Shown here: one piece after another, positions 37,177 through 45,961 of the stretch | Numbering within the stretch: the first letter of the stretch is position 1 | Layout: the number at the start of each line of letters is the position of its first letter | Assembly: GCA_963731585.1 (NCBI GenBank) | Contig: CAVSWC010000013.1 | Location: 372,001 to 436,000 of the forward strand | Reading direction: 5' to 3' | From: CANKHA01 sp963731585 | GTDB taxonomy: Bacteria; Pseudomonadota; Alphaproteobacteria; Rhizobiales; Xanthobacteraceae | Length of the DNA stretch: 64,000 bases | Made by a program: the position numbers and the translations under genes | The notes under the pieces: model-generated | What the model saw: only the letters and a program-made list of their open reading frames with translations | Told to the model about the DNA's origin: nothing | The model's database searches: none

Positions 37177-37346
37177 GGCGGCAGGCAGCGTCATTCGGCG
37201 CTCCTGCATCTCGTCCGAATCAGGAATACCGATGACAGCACCAACTGGAGCTCAAGTCGCACCGGGAACGATACGGCTGCGCCCAAGATTGCGGCTTGAA
37301 GCAGAAACGGCGCAGGCGGTGAGTCCACGTGCGCCGCTGCTTGGTT

Positions 37347-37688
37347 CTAGCCAGCGCTTTCCACACTCACCGGCGCGAGGCCGTTAAATCCGAGAGCCCG
37401 CGCGCCCGCCGGCGTCAGATCAATGATGCGCCCGCGAATAAACGGCCCGCGGTCATTGATCCGCACCACAACACTCTTGCCATTGCGCTTGTTGGTCACA
37501 CGCACCTTGGTGCCGAACGGCAGCGTCTTATGCGCCGCGGTCAGCCCAGCCGGCTTGGCGGTCTCTCCATTTGCGGTCTTTTCGCCTGCGTAAGCGTAGA
37601 CCGAGGCAATTCCCGATTCCGCCATCGCGGCGGATGAGCACACAACAAAAAAGGCGCTGCACATCGCAGCGCCGAGGCGCACGATCAT
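37347..37688 (-). CDS. RlpA-like septal lytic transglycosylase domain protein
   Basis: A 113-residue secreted protein with signal peptide (LGAAMCSAFFVVCSSAAMA) and a complete RlpA double-psi barrel: GIASVYAYAGEKTANGETAK, GTKVRVTNKRNGKSVVVRIN and DRGPFIRGRIIDLTPAGARA. It is about 70% identical by eye to the protein at 43842, so they are recent paralogs. No SPOR domain. GGGGAG precedes ATG 37688. The domain ends with LGFNGLAPVSVESAG, nearly the full chain. Confidence 0.9.
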   Translation of the reverse strand: MIVRLGAAMCSAFFVVCSSAAMAESGIASVYAYAGEKTANGETAKPAGLTAAHKTLPFGTKVRVTNKRNGKSVVVRINDRGPFIRGRIIDLTPAGARALGFNGLAPVSVESAG

Positions 37689-37959
37689 ATTCACACTCCC
37701 CTTTTATTTCCCTACAGGTGCGCGGGTAGGCAGTTGCCTGAGCGCTTTGAGGGCGAGAGTGCGGCCATTTTGAGAAACGGGCTTCGCTATGCAGCCCTGG
37801 CCGCGCAAGAATTGATCGGCTGAGTAACGGCCTGATGCAGCTTTCTTGCGCCACGGCTCTTGATTCAGACGATTTTGCTTCCAAATGCCAGAAAATCCCG
37901 GCATTGAGCGCTGGCCGGCACGCAGTGCCGCCCCCGCGCAACTCCTGCTTGGAGATCAG

Positions 37960-38352
37960 ATGGCCGGCTACAAGGACCCCGATTTTAGAGACCGTCAACA
38001 GGCAGCGGCCGCTGCGAGGAAAGCGGCCCTGGAAAAGCACCGCGCCGCAGCGGCCGATCCGGCTGCTGGCGAGAAGCAGGCGGCCCGGGTGGCGGTGATC
38101 GAGGCGCGCAAGCACCGCGCCGCGGAGCGCGAGCAGGCTAAAAAGCTCCGCGCGGCTGAAAAGGCAAAGGAAATGGCCCAAGCCGCCGAAGCCGCCAAGC
38201 TTGTGGAACAGCAGAAACGTCAGTCGGAAGCACTCGCTGCAGCGCAAGAGGTGGAACGTGAGGACGCGTTGCAGGCCGAGCAGAAAGCCGCCCGCGACGC
38301 ACGCTACGCCGCGCGCAAAGCTGCGAAAAAGGTAAGGCGAAGGGGTTATTGA
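37960..38352 (+). CDS. DUF6481-like charged helical protein
   Basis: A 130-residue, Ala/Lys/Arg/Glu-rich protein expected to form one long helix or coiled coil. It begins MAGYKDPDFRDRQQAAAAAR, which matches the start of DUF6481 proteins as I recall them, and ends with a basic KAAKKVRRRGY. GGAG lies 7 bases before ATG 37960. Its stop overlaps the presumed TTG start of the flavoprotein gene, so they may be co-transcribed. Function unknown; high Lys/Arg content suggests nucleic-acid or ribosome contact, which is speculation. Confidence 0.7.
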   Translation: MAGYKDPDFRDRQQAAAAARKAALEKHRAAAADPAAGEKQAARVAVIEARKHRAAEREQAKKLRAAEKAKEMAQAAEAAKLVEQQKRQSEALAAAQEVEREDALQAEQKAARDARYAARKAAKKVRRRGY

Positions 38353-39612
38353 TCTCGCCCCGGCGTATCGCGGTCATCGGCGCCGGCCCCGCCGGGCTGA
38401 TGGCGGCGGAGACCGTGGCCGGCTCCGGCGCGGAAGTCACGGTCTACGAGGCGACGCCGTCGGTGGGGCGGAAATTCCTGTTGGCCGGGCGTGGCGGGTT
38501 GAACCTCACTCATAGCGAGGATTTCGAGCAGTTTCTCGCGCGCTACGGGGCAGCGGCGCCGCGCTTGCGCCTGGCGATTCGAGGCCTTTCCGCCTGCGGC
38601 CTTGCGCCAATGGTCGGAAAAGCTCGGGCAGGCGACCTTCGTGGGCACGAGCGGGCGGGTGTTTCCGAGGTCGCTCAAGACCTCGCCGCTGTTGCGCGCC
38701 TGGGTGCAGCGGCTCGAGCGGTCGGGTGTGCGCTTCCGCTTGCGCCACCGATGGGTCGATTGGGACCAAGGCGGTGCCATTATACTAGAGGGGCCTTCGG
38801 GGCCGGTAACCGTCCAGGCAGATGCGGTGGTGCTGACGCTAGGCGGCGCCAGCTGGCCGAAGCTCGGCTCCGACGGCGGCTGGGTGCCAACCCTGGAAAA
38901 ATCCGGCATTGCGATCGCGCCGCTGCGCCCGGCCAATTGCGGCTTTATCGTCAACTGGTCCGAGATTTTCCGCGACCGATTCGAGGGCCAGCCGCTCAAA
39001 CGCATCGCGCTCACCTTCGGCGGCAAGACAGTGCGCGGCGAAGCGCTCATTACCCGCGATGGACTGGAAGGCGGCGGCATTTATGCGCTCTCGAGGCCGC
39101 TGCGCGAGGAGATTGCAGCGAGCGGCGAGGCGGTTCTCACCATTGCGCTGCGGCCCGATATGTCGGGCACCGAGTTGCAGCGACGGCTGGAAGGCCCGCG
39201 CGGCAAACAGTCCCTGTCCAATGTGCTGCGCAAGGCGGCGAAGCTGTCGCCCGTGGCGATCGGACTGATGCATGAGGCCGCGGCGTCGGCCTCGCAAAAG
39301 CTCAGCGCCATGAGCGCGACCGCGCTGGCCGAATTGATCAACGCCGTGCCCGTTCGTCTTGTCGCAACCGCGCCGCTGGAAGGGGCGATTTCCACCGCGG
39401 GGGGCATCTCTTTCGACGAGATCGACAAAAACTTCATGTTGCGGCGGCGTTCCGGCATCTTTGTCGCCGGCGAAATGCTGGACTGGGAAGCGCCGACCGG
39501 CGGCTACCTCCTGCAGGCATGTTTCTCCACCGGCGCGGCGGCCGGGCGCGGTGTGCTGGCCTGGTTGCGGGATGCAGATGCCAAAGCCGAACAGGATCAA
39601 AACAATTCATAA
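38349..39612 (+). pseudogene. HI0933/TIGR03862-like FAD flavoprotein (frameshifted)
   Basis: N-terminal Rossmann FAD-binding motif RRIAVIGAGPAGLMAAETVA and FLLAGRGGLNLTHSE read from about 38349. One extra C near 38581 (ATTCGAGG) breaks the frame; the next frame continues EAFPPAALRQWSEKLGQATF to 39612 with FVGTSGRVFPRSLKTSPLL, VLTLGGASWPKLGSDGGW and a closing FVAGEMLDWEAPTGGYLLQA. Restored length about 420, normal for this flavoprotein family (NAD(P)/FAD-dependent, related to HI0933/YhiN). Its reaction is not established. The start TTG 38349 overlaps the DUF6481-like stop and has AAGGGG upstream. The end overlaps the convergent phosphotransferase gene by 16 bases. Confidence 0.85.
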
Positions 39613-40410
39613 AGATCGGAGAAGTAAAGCGCCTTCGCGCCGTCCCAGCTGGGCAATCCATAAACTCGGACAAAATGCGCCGCCGCCTCTGCGCCGTGAT
39701 ATTCTTCGATCTCGTCGGCCAGCACCGCGAGATCGATATAGCGGTCGCCGCTGCCGGTGCTGCCGCAGTCGACAAAGCCTAAATGTCCTTCAGCATCGAC
39801 GATGAGATTTGTGAGCGTTGCATCGCCGTGGACGACGACGAGGTCTTGCTCTGGTGGATTTGCTGCGAGCCGCGCCAGCAAGACCTCGGGCGCAGTTCCG
39901 GCGTTGCGCGGCGCAAAAGCCGCGGAGTCCACTTCACCGGAAGCGACCGCTTCGGCAGCGCGCGACGAGCCGTACCCCGAGGCTTTCGTCAAATGGACAG
40001 TCCGCGGCCCGCAGTTTGTGCAGAGCTGCCAGCCCGCGGGCCAGAATATCGATCAGACGGGCAGCCGGAAGCGTGCTTGCCTCGGCCGGCGATCCAGGCA
40101 CTGCCTGCGTGAGCATCGCAACTTGGCCAGGCCGGTCTTGAACGCGCAGGATCGATGCGACACGCACGCCCTGTTCCGCGAGCCATCGGGTGCGGACGAT
40201 CTCGCGCCGTAATGGCGCTATGGCCTCGTCTTGCGCAATCTTCAGATAGCGTACGGGCAAATCGTATTCAATGACTCGAAAGACAAATGCGCCGCTCATT
40301 CCCTCCGTGATGGGTTCGATGCACGCACGCGAAAGCTCATTCCAGTCCGCACTCTTCAGCAGGGAAAGCGGTAGCACGGTATCATCTGGAGTTTGGGCGC
40401 TGCCGAACAC
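39597..40410 (-). pseudogene. APH(3')-like phosphotransferase (frameshifted)
   Basis: Two frames make one protein of about 270 residues. The first (from 40410) holds ACIEPITEGMSGAFVFRV, YLKIAQDEAIAPLRREIV and MLTQAVPGSPAEASTLP. The second continues after one extra C near 39965 with AAEAVASGEVDSAAFAP and the catalytic VVVHGDATLTNLIVDAEGHL plus GFVDCGSTGSGDRYIDLAV, the HGD...N and D metal residues of aminoglycoside 3'-phosphotransferases. Chromosomal members of this family phosphorylate small hydroxylated substrates and need not give antibiotic resistance. It starts 21 bases after the monooxygenase-like gene on the same strand. Confidence 0.8.
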
Positions 40411-40431
40411 GGTGACAATGCGATGGTTTAC

Positions 40432-40759
40432 TTACCGGCCGCCGTCCATGACGAGGGTTACTTCGTACAGATGCGGATCGATCTCGTCCGTCAGCTGATC
40501 GAAATGTCCCCACTCCTTGCGGAATTCCGGCGACTGATGAGCCGCGCTGCAACAGCTCGCGACTCTGCCATTGGATGTAGTTGACGATGCGCCGGCCATC
40601 GAGGCTGCGATGCAGGCTGATGGAGATGAATCCGGGCTGGCGCGCCATGAAGCGGGCGCGCTCAGTCATCAGCGACAGCGCCTCGGCCTGCTTGCCCGGC
40701 TCGGGCTCGATGACCGTGATCTGAGTTACGGGCTGATTGTCGGTTCGGATGTGGGGCAT
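40432..40759 (-). pseudogene. antibiotic-biosynthesis-monooxygenase (ABM) domain protein (frameshifted)
   Basis: From ATG 40759 the ABM ferredoxin-like domain reads VTQITVIEPEPGKQAEALSL, FMARQPGFISISLHRSLDG and NYIQWQSRELLQR. One extra G near 40544 throws the frame; the other frame finishes AHQSPEFRKEWGHFDQLTDE and stops at 40432 after VTLVMDGGR. Restored length about 108, normal for the family. Such proteins oxidise quinones or degrade heme, or serve as detoxification enzymes; no specific role can be assigned. GAGGT stands before the start. It is the first gene of a two-gene operon with the phosphotransferase. Confidence 0.75.
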
Positions 40760-40888
40760 AGCCGACCTCGCTTTCCTATTCCTGGTGCCAGTCGAGCGCG
40801 CGGTCAATCACGGCATCGCTCTGCCTAATGGCAACGCTGGCTTAATTGAGCGGGTTCCCGGCGCCAGACAGAGAGCGGGCCGCGCGCT

Positions 40889-41929
40889 CTATTTTGCGCC
40901 CGACAGCCTCTTCGCCTCGTTCACCAGATCCGGCGACGTGGCATGGAGCTCGACGATAAGACGCTGCAATTCCTCGCCCGAAATCGGCTCGACCTCGATC
41001 TTCTGCTTCGCGGCGTCTGCGATGAATTCCTTGTCTTCCATCGTTTGCATGAAAGCCTTGCGCAATACCGCGACCTTGTCGGCCGGAACGCCCGGCGGCG
41101 CGACGAACGGCCAGCCGAACAGCTGGCGCGCGATGATGAGCTTGAGCACCTGTTGTTGTCTCTCATCCTTGGCGATGTCGAGCACGAGCGGCACATGCGG
41201 CAGTTGCGGATGCTTCTTAAAGCCGAATTGCAGCAAAAGATTGAGTCGCTTGTCGTCGACCCAGGCCTGATGCGTGTTCTTGATGCTGGACCATGACCAG
41301 CCGCAGCGGCCCTGGACTTCGCCCCGTTCGATCGCCAGCGAAACGTCGCCGCTCACCTTGTAGCCGGACACGATGTCGAACTTGGAGCCGAACACCGCAT
41401 TCATGATGGCCGGCAGTTCGCCGCTGTCGCCGCCGCTGACCGCGCCGACGATCACGCGCTGGCTGAAAGTATCCTCGATGCGGCTGACGCCGCTCGACGC
41501 CACCACCGCGCAGATATTGGTCTCGCTGCTCGGCGTTCCGATCCAGTTGAACTCGGGCCCGGCAAAGGCCGCGGCCTGATTGCCGAACAGGGAATCGAAT
41601 CCGGCGCCGCGGGCGATCATGCCGAACACGGTGCCGTCGCGCGGCGCCGTGTTTTTCAGCCAGTTGCCGAGCTTCAGGCTTCCGGCGCCTTCCATATTCT
41701 TGACCACGATGCTCGGATTGCCGGGGATGTATCGCCCCATATAGCGCGCCAGCAAGCGGCCGCGCTGGTCATATCCCGCGCCGATAAAAAAGCCGACATA
41801 GAGTTCGATGGTTTTGCCGCGGTAAAAGGTGTCCGCGTCCTCGGCGCGCGAGGGCAACACAAACCAGTTGAGCAGAAGCAAGAGCGCGCCGCCGGCGCAC
41901 GCCGTCCATCGTGTGAACGTTGTTGCCAT
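40889..41929 (-). CDS. TctC/Bug-family periplasmic solute-binding protein
   Basis: A 346-residue protein with signal peptide (WTACAGGALLLLLNWFVLPSRA). The mature domain has FYRGKTIELYVGFFIGAGYD, IVVKNMEGAGSLKLGNWL and LFGWPFVAPPGVPADKVAVL, the last being the conserved C-terminal lobe of tripartite tricarboxylate transporter receptors. These bind carboxylates in the periplasm for a TctAB permease. No tctAB lies beside this copy, so it either uses the permease at 59004-60978 or acts as a sensor. It lies 27 bases downstream of the cupin gene on the same strand. The pair, divergent from a hydroxy-acid oxidase, suggests uptake of a carboxylate or hydroxy acid. Confidence 0.88.
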   Translation of the reverse strand: MATTFTRWTACAGGALLLLLNWFVLPSRAEDADTFYRGKTIELYVGFFIGAGYDQRGRLLARYMGRYIPGNPSIVVKNMEGAGSLKLGNWLKNTAPRDGTVFGMIARGAGFDSLFGNQAAAFAGPEFNWIGTPSSETNICAVVASSGVSRIEDTFSQRVIVGAVSGGDSGELPAIMNAVFGSKFDIVSGYKVSGDVSLAIERGEVQGRCGWSWSSIKNTHQAWVDDKRLNLLLQFGFKKHPQLPHVPLVLDIAKDERQQQVLKLIIARQLFGWPFVAPPGVPADKVAVLRKAFMQTMEDKEFIADAAKQKIEVEPISGEELQRLIVELHATSPDLVNEAKRLSGAK

Positions 41930-41956
41930 GGCGAAGCCTCCCCTTAGATTGCGTTT

Positions 41957-42430
41957 TTATTCGAAGAATGCGCCTTCGATCAGCACCGGTGCGGCCGCGC
42001 CTTCCTTATGCGCGCGTCCCGCGATGGGATTTCCCTGCGGATCGAGCCTGGCGCTGCCATAGCCATCGGGGCTCGCGCCGAAACGAAGCAGGATGCAAGG
42101 CTCTTCCGTCTCGTTGGAGAAGGAATAGTAGCATCCGCGCGGAATGAAGACGGCCTGGTGCTTCTTGAGGGCAGGGAGCTCCCCGTTCACGCCGCGGAAC
42201 ACCGCTTCGCCCTGCAGGCAGACGAAGACGTGGTCTTCTTTCACATGGGCGTGCAGACCATTTTCGCCGCCTTTTGGCGCGTAGCAATGGATGTGCATCG
42301 TCATCATGTCGGTCTTGGCGAGGAGGTGCTTGGTGTGCCCCTTCGATGCCAGCTGCGTGCGCAGCGCAATAATCTCCGGGTCGCGATTCGCGTCTGCCAC
42401 CGGCGCCACCGCTTCATTGGCAGTATTCAT
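41957..42430 (-). CDS. cupin-domain protein
   Basis: A 157-residue single-domain cupin. MMTMHIHCYAPKGGENGLHA with HAHVKEDHVFVCLQGEAVF is motif 1 (metal-binding His-x-His, Glu/Asp, then His replaced as HVKEDH) and FIPRGCYYSFSNETEEPCIL is motif 2. Many stand-alone cupins are dioxygenases, isomerases or sensors; substrate unknown. ATG 42430 follows GGAGGACTTCAG. It is divergent from the FMN oxidase at 42544, about 110 bases apart, and upstream of the solute-binding protein. Confidence 0.85.
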   Translation of the reverse strand: MNTANEAVAPVADANRDPEIIALRTQLASKGHTKHLLAKTDMMTMHIHCYAPKGGENGLHAHVKEDHVFVCLQGEAVFRGVNGELPALKKHQAVFIPRGCYYSFSNETEEPCILLRFGASPDGYGSARLDPQGNPIAGRAHKEGAAAPVLIEGAFFE

Positions 42431-42543
42431 CTGAAGTCCTCCCATCGGCTTTTTATGCAGCTTATGTTACGCAAGGCGGGGCGCAAAGCAGTATAAAAAC
42501 ATGACATCCGCGCTCGTAGATTGCCGAGGGGACGGAAAGTACG

Positions 42544-43788
42544 ATGGATCAAAGAACAGGGCCGGTGGATGGGGTTCCGGCGACGGAGAATAAGCCAAAG
42601 CAGGAGGGCGCAAAAATCGCGGGCTTGCGCAAGCGCTTTCCGACCATCGAGTTGCTGCGCCGGCGCGCCCGCTGGCGCGTTCCCCGCTTCGCCTTCGATT
42701 TCGTGGACGGCGCGGCCAACGACGAAGTCTGCCGCCAGCGCAACGCCGAGGCTTTGGCCGCTGTTGAGATTTTACCGCGTTATTGCGTGGAGACCAAAGG
42801 CGTTTCCACCGAGGTGGAATTGTTCGGCCGCAAATATGCCGCTCCTTTCGGCATCTCGCCCATGGGTTCCGGCAGCCTGATGTGGCCGAAGGCCGAGCAG
42901 ATGCTGGCGCGCGAAGCACAGCGCCGCAACATTCCCTACATCCTGGCGACCCCGGCCAGCGCCTCGATCGAGGAAATCGCGAAGATCGCGCCGGATGTGT
43001 TCTGGTTCCAGCTCTATCGCTTCGTCGGCAACGACCACTTCATCACCTATGACCTGGTGCGGCGCGCGGAAGCGGCCGGCGCGCAGGTGCTGGTGCCGAC
43101 CATCGACAGCGCCGGCAAAAGCAAACGCCCGCGCGACATCCGCTGGGGCGTGAAGGTGCCGTTCCGCATCGGTCCGATGACCTTCATGCAGATCGCGGCG
43201 GCGCCGCTCTGGGCGATGAGCTTCCTGCAACAAGGCCAGCCGCGCACGGAAAACCTCGTGCCTTACATCGAAGGCTATGCCACGCGCGACAACACCGGCG
43301 AGCTGATGCGGGTCAACTCGACCGGCAGCCACACCTTCGACGAACTGGCCCGGCTGCGCGACCGCTGGAAGAAACCCTTTGTGGTGAAGGGCGTGCTGCA
43401 CCCGGCCGACGCCGAGCGTCTGGTTGCGCTGGGGGCCGATGGCCTCATCGTGTCGAACCACGGCGGCCGGCACTTCGACGGCGCGCCGGCGACCATCGAT
43501 ATCTTGCCCGCGATCGTCTCCGCCGTCGGCTCGCGCGCGACGGTGATGATCGACAGCGGCATTCGCAGCGGCCTCGATATCGTGCGCGCGCTGGCGCTTG
43601 GCGCCAAATGCACCTTCGCCGGCCGGCCGTATCTGTATGCGGTGGGGGCCTTGGGAGCAGACGGACCGCGGCACGTCATCGATCTGTTCTTTGACGAGCT
43701 GAAAACTGAGTTCCAGCATGTCGGCATCCGCACGCCGGCGGAGGCGGCGGCGATAACGGTGCGGCATCTGCGGGCGTGGCAGCTGTAG
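42544..43788 (+). CDS. FMN-dependent alpha-hydroxy-acid oxidase/dehydrogenase
   Basis: A 414-residue TIM-barrel enzyme of the lactate/glycolate/mandelate oxidase family, which oxidises 2-hydroxy acids to keto acids. FAFDFVDGAANDEVCRQRNA opens the barrel, PFGISPMGSGSLMWPKAEQM binds FMN, KKPFVVKGVLHPADAERLVA carries the FMN-binding Lys, GLIVSNHGGRHFDGAPATID carries the catalytic His and Arg, and MIDSGIRSGLDIVRALALGA with FAGRPYLYAVGALG binds the phosphate. Length fits the membrane-free group with a short extra N-terminus. It is divergent from the cupin/solute-binding pair, which points to a small uptake-and-oxidation module. Start ATG 42544; no perfect ribosome-binding site (GGGGACGG upstream). 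Confidence 0.92.
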   Translation: MDQRTGPVDGVPATENKPKQEGAKIAGLRKRFPTIELLRRRARWRVPRFAFDFVDGAANDEVCRQRNAEALAAVEILPRYCVETKGVSTEVELFGRKYAAPFGISPMGSGSLMWPKAEQMLAREAQRRNIPYILATPASASIEEIAKIAPDVFWFQLYRFVGNDHFITYDLVRRAEAAGAQVLVPTIDSAGKSKRPRDIRWGVKVPFRIGPMTFMQIAAAPLWAMSFLQQGQPRTENLVPYIEGYATRDNTGELMRVNSTGSHTFDELARLRDRWKKPFVVKGVLHPADAERLVALGADGLIVSNHGGRHFDGAPATIDILPAIVSAVGSRATVMIDSGIRSGLDIVRALALGAKCTFAGRPYLYAVGALGADGPRHVIDLFFDELKTEFQHVGIRTPAEAAAITVRHLRAWQL

Positions 43789-43841
43789 GGGACGTCGCGG
43801 TCGTACGGGGCTTTGCTGGCCCCCTTGCAAATTGGCCCGGC

Positions 43842-44312
43842 TTAGTCTTTTGCGAGAATTCTGGCGCGGTCAGGTTTCGAACTTGCGAAACTTGCAGCGC
43901 CGCCGCCCGAACCGAAGCTGGAGACGCCTGCAACCCGGCTTGCGATGCCGGAACTGCTTTCCAGCGTCACCGGCGCGAGCCCGGAGAATCCCAAGGCGCG
44001 CGCAGCGGCAGGTGTCACGTCGATCACGCGGCCGCGCACGAAGGGGCCGCGATCATTGATCCGGACGATGACGCTATGGCCATTGCGTTTGTTGGTGACG
44101 CGGACCGTTGATCCGAACGGCAATGTGCGATGCGCTGCGGTTAGCCCGCCGGGGCTTGCGCGTTCCCCGCTCGCGGTCTTGCTGCCGGAATAGGCATAAA
44201 CCGAAGCAATTCCACTTTCCGCCGCTGCGGTGGAGCCGCAAACTAATATGGCGGTGCAACATGCGGTAATGAAAGCAGCGCTACGCAGCTCGGTAGATAG
44301 GCGCGGGACCAT
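43842..44312 (-). CDS. RlpA-like septal lytic transglycosylase domain protein
   Basis: A 156-residue secreted RlpA-domain protein, paralog of 37347: GIASVYAYSGSKTASGERAS, GSTVRVTNKRNGHSVIVRIN, DRGPFVRGRVIDVTPAAARA. The signal peptide is ITACCTAILVCGSTAAA. A 45-residue Ser/Gly-rich tail without SPOR domain follows. ATG 44312 is preceded by GGGGAAGG. It stands alone, convergent to the hydroxy-acid oxidase gene. Confidence 0.9.
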   Translation of the reverse strand: MVPRLSTELRSAAFITACCTAILVCGSTAAAESGIASVYAYSGSKTASGERASPGGLTAAHRTLPFGSTVRVTNKRNGHSVIVRINDRGPFVRGRVIDVTPAAARALGFSGLAPVTLESSSGIASRVAGVSSFGSGGGAASFASSKPDRARILAKD

Positions 44313-44416
44313 CTTACCTTCCCCAAACTTAGATCGCGCGACCGGCGACAGCCTGGCGCTCGAGGTGACAGTGGGGCTACTTTGAGGAACGGGTGCTGGC
44401 GTCAAAGGGTTCCACC

Positions 44417-44863
44417 ATGTCTACCTTTTTTGCCTTCCTGCATCATGTGACAGCCTTCACACTGGTGGCAGCCCTTGCCGTTGAGTTCGTGCTGATCCGG
44501 CAGGAGGTCACTCCGCCGGGCGCGATCCGGTTGCTGGTTGCGGATGCGGTGCTGGGCGCATCAGCGGTGGCCTTACTCGTGGTTGGACTGTTGCGGGTGT
44601 TCTATTTCGAGAAGGGCGCGAGCTATTATTTTTCGAACGTCGCCTTCCTCACCAAGCTGTCCATCTTTCTCATTGTGGCGGCGTTGTCCGCCGCGCCCAC
44701 CATCGAATTCCTGTCATGGCGCAAGGCCGTGAAGGCCGGGCAGGCGCCGTCGCCCACTCCGGGGAAGCTCAACCTTGTCCGCAAAATTATTCACTTTGAG
44801 TTGATCGGGGTCGTCGTGATCTTGCTCTGCGCGGCGATCATGGCGAGAGGCGGCTGGCATTAG
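44417..44863 (+). CDS. DUF2214 membrane protein
   Basis: A 148-residue protein with four transmembrane helices (FLHHVTAFTLVAALAVEFVL, LGASAVALLVVGLLRVFYFE, FLTKLSIFLIVAALSAAPT, FELIGVVVILLCAAIMAR), the layout of DUF2214. Conserved elements are the FHHxxAF-like start and RVFYFEKGASYYFSN. The family has no known reaction; the early His pair and the Lys/Glu in the second loop suggest a redox or heme-binding core, which is speculative. ATG 44417 has AAGGG 8 bases upstream. Confidence 0.82.
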   Translation: MSTFFAFLHHVTAFTLVAALAVEFVLIRQEVTPPGAIRLLVADAVLGASAVALLVVGLLRVFYFEKGASYYFSNVAFLTKLSIFLIVAALSAAPTIEFLSWRKAVKAGQAPSPTPGKLNLVRKIIHFELIGVVVILLCAAIMARGGWH

Positions 44864-44875
44864 CGATCCGGCAAA

Positions 44876-45545
44876 TTACGCCTGCACCCAGGGCGCCTTC
44901 GCCGTCTGCGTGGCCGGCTTCGTTGCCCGCGCAGGTTTACCGTCGCCGCTTTTGTGGAGAAAGGATGCGATCACCGCTTCCGCGCTGGTAATGAACCGCG
45001 CGCAGGGCCCCTCGGCGCCGACGCTCTGACGGCTGACACGGGCGCCTTCCAGCAAGAGGACGATAACGTGTCGGCGAGCAGGTCCGGCTTCGGTGACGCC
45101 GGCGTCGCGGGCAGAGCTCCGCCAGGCGGTCGCGCTGCTTGCCGTCTTGAATTCCTCGATGACGCGCCGCGCCGGATGGTCGCTCTCGGCCAGTTCGACG
45201 GCCGCATTGGCCATGTCGCAGCCGCGGCCGTCGTTGGTGTTCATGCATTCGGCGCCGAAGCGGACCCAGGCATGCAGCTGCGCCATCGGATCGCCGGGAT
45301 GGGCGGCTTCGAATCCGGCCCATATCCTTCGACGCTCGCGGCGCGACGTCGCGCAGGCATTCCACGATCAGCTCGTCCTTCGAGCCGAAGTGCCGGTAGA
45401 GCGTCATCTTGTTGGTGCCGGCGGCCTCGGCGATCGCGTCGACGCCGACGCCGCGAAGGCCGTGCTTGCGGAAGAGGTCCCGCGCCGTGCTGATGATCCG
45501 CTCGCGCGGCTTCGACCGGGTCAGGCCGAAGCATTGTCCTCGCAT
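44876..45545 (-). pseudogene. TetR/AcrR-family repressor (several frameshifts)
   Basis: From ATG 45545 (GAGGAAAGG upstream) an intact TetR DNA-binding domain reads RERIISTARDLFRKHGLRGV then GVDAIAEAAGTNKMTLYRHF and SKDELIVECLRDVA. A +1 indel near 45341 moves the frame; it resumes as EAAHPGDPMAQLHAWVRFGA, CDMANAAVELAESDHPARR and RVIEEFKT. More indels lie near 45141, 45107, 45092 and 45076, with QRDRLAELC, RDAGVTEPDLLADTL and LLLEGARVSRQS each intact in its own frame. The protein ends at 44876. The divergent RND genes and the perfect palindrome at 45622 make it their likely repressor. Four or five indels in 300 bases, with no altered motif, argue for sequence error. Confidence 0.8.
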
Positions 45546-45961
45546 GGGCCTTTCCTCTCGTCTGCGCCGCAAAAAATTCTCGAGGCGCCTTGACGGGGTG
45601 TTACCGGTCTGTCACATTACAGTGTTACTTACTAGTAACACCTCTGCTGCCGTTTGTCAACGACCGAATTCGGACTTAAGTGCTTGTTTTGAAAGGGCGC
45701 CATGCGATGCCAAGCATCTGCCGAACCGCCATCCACGACTTGCTCAATGATCCGCTCGATCTCACGCGGTCATGCGAGCTGACCGAGTCGATCCCGCTGG
45801 CGCTGCGCCGTCATGCTGGGCCGGCCGCTGTCGACGTCGCAGGCGCTCCGGCCAGCTGCGGGCGCGACTTACCAGCCGCGATGGCCGGCAACCGCGGCCG
45901 GCGGCGCGGTTCGGTGTCGGGCAAGTGTGACGCGCGCCGAGTTCTGCGGGCGCCGCGAGCC
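45546..45961. other. intergenic region between tetR and the RND permease gene
   Basis: Holds the perfect palindrome at 45622-45641 and, about 45650-45700, an AT-rich stretch suitable for a promoter. The remaining 260 bases before the ATG at 45962 have no recognisable gene on either strand. If indels continue here, a short gene could be hidden. Confidence 0.4.
45622..45641. promoter_or_regulatory. perfect palindromic operator, probably TetR-type
   Basis: GTGTTACT (45622-45629), spacer TACT, AGTAACAC (45634-45641): 8-base arms without mismatch, the size expected for a TetR/AcrR dimer. It lies 77 bases upstream of the tetR start and 320 bases before the RND permease start, inside the shared control region. 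Confidence 0.75.

Noticed and set aside
37704..37904. 66-codon minus-strand frame just upstream of the RlpA-like gene
   Set aside because: No ribosome-binding site, and the region is more likely the shared promoter area of the RlpA-like and DUF6481-like genes.
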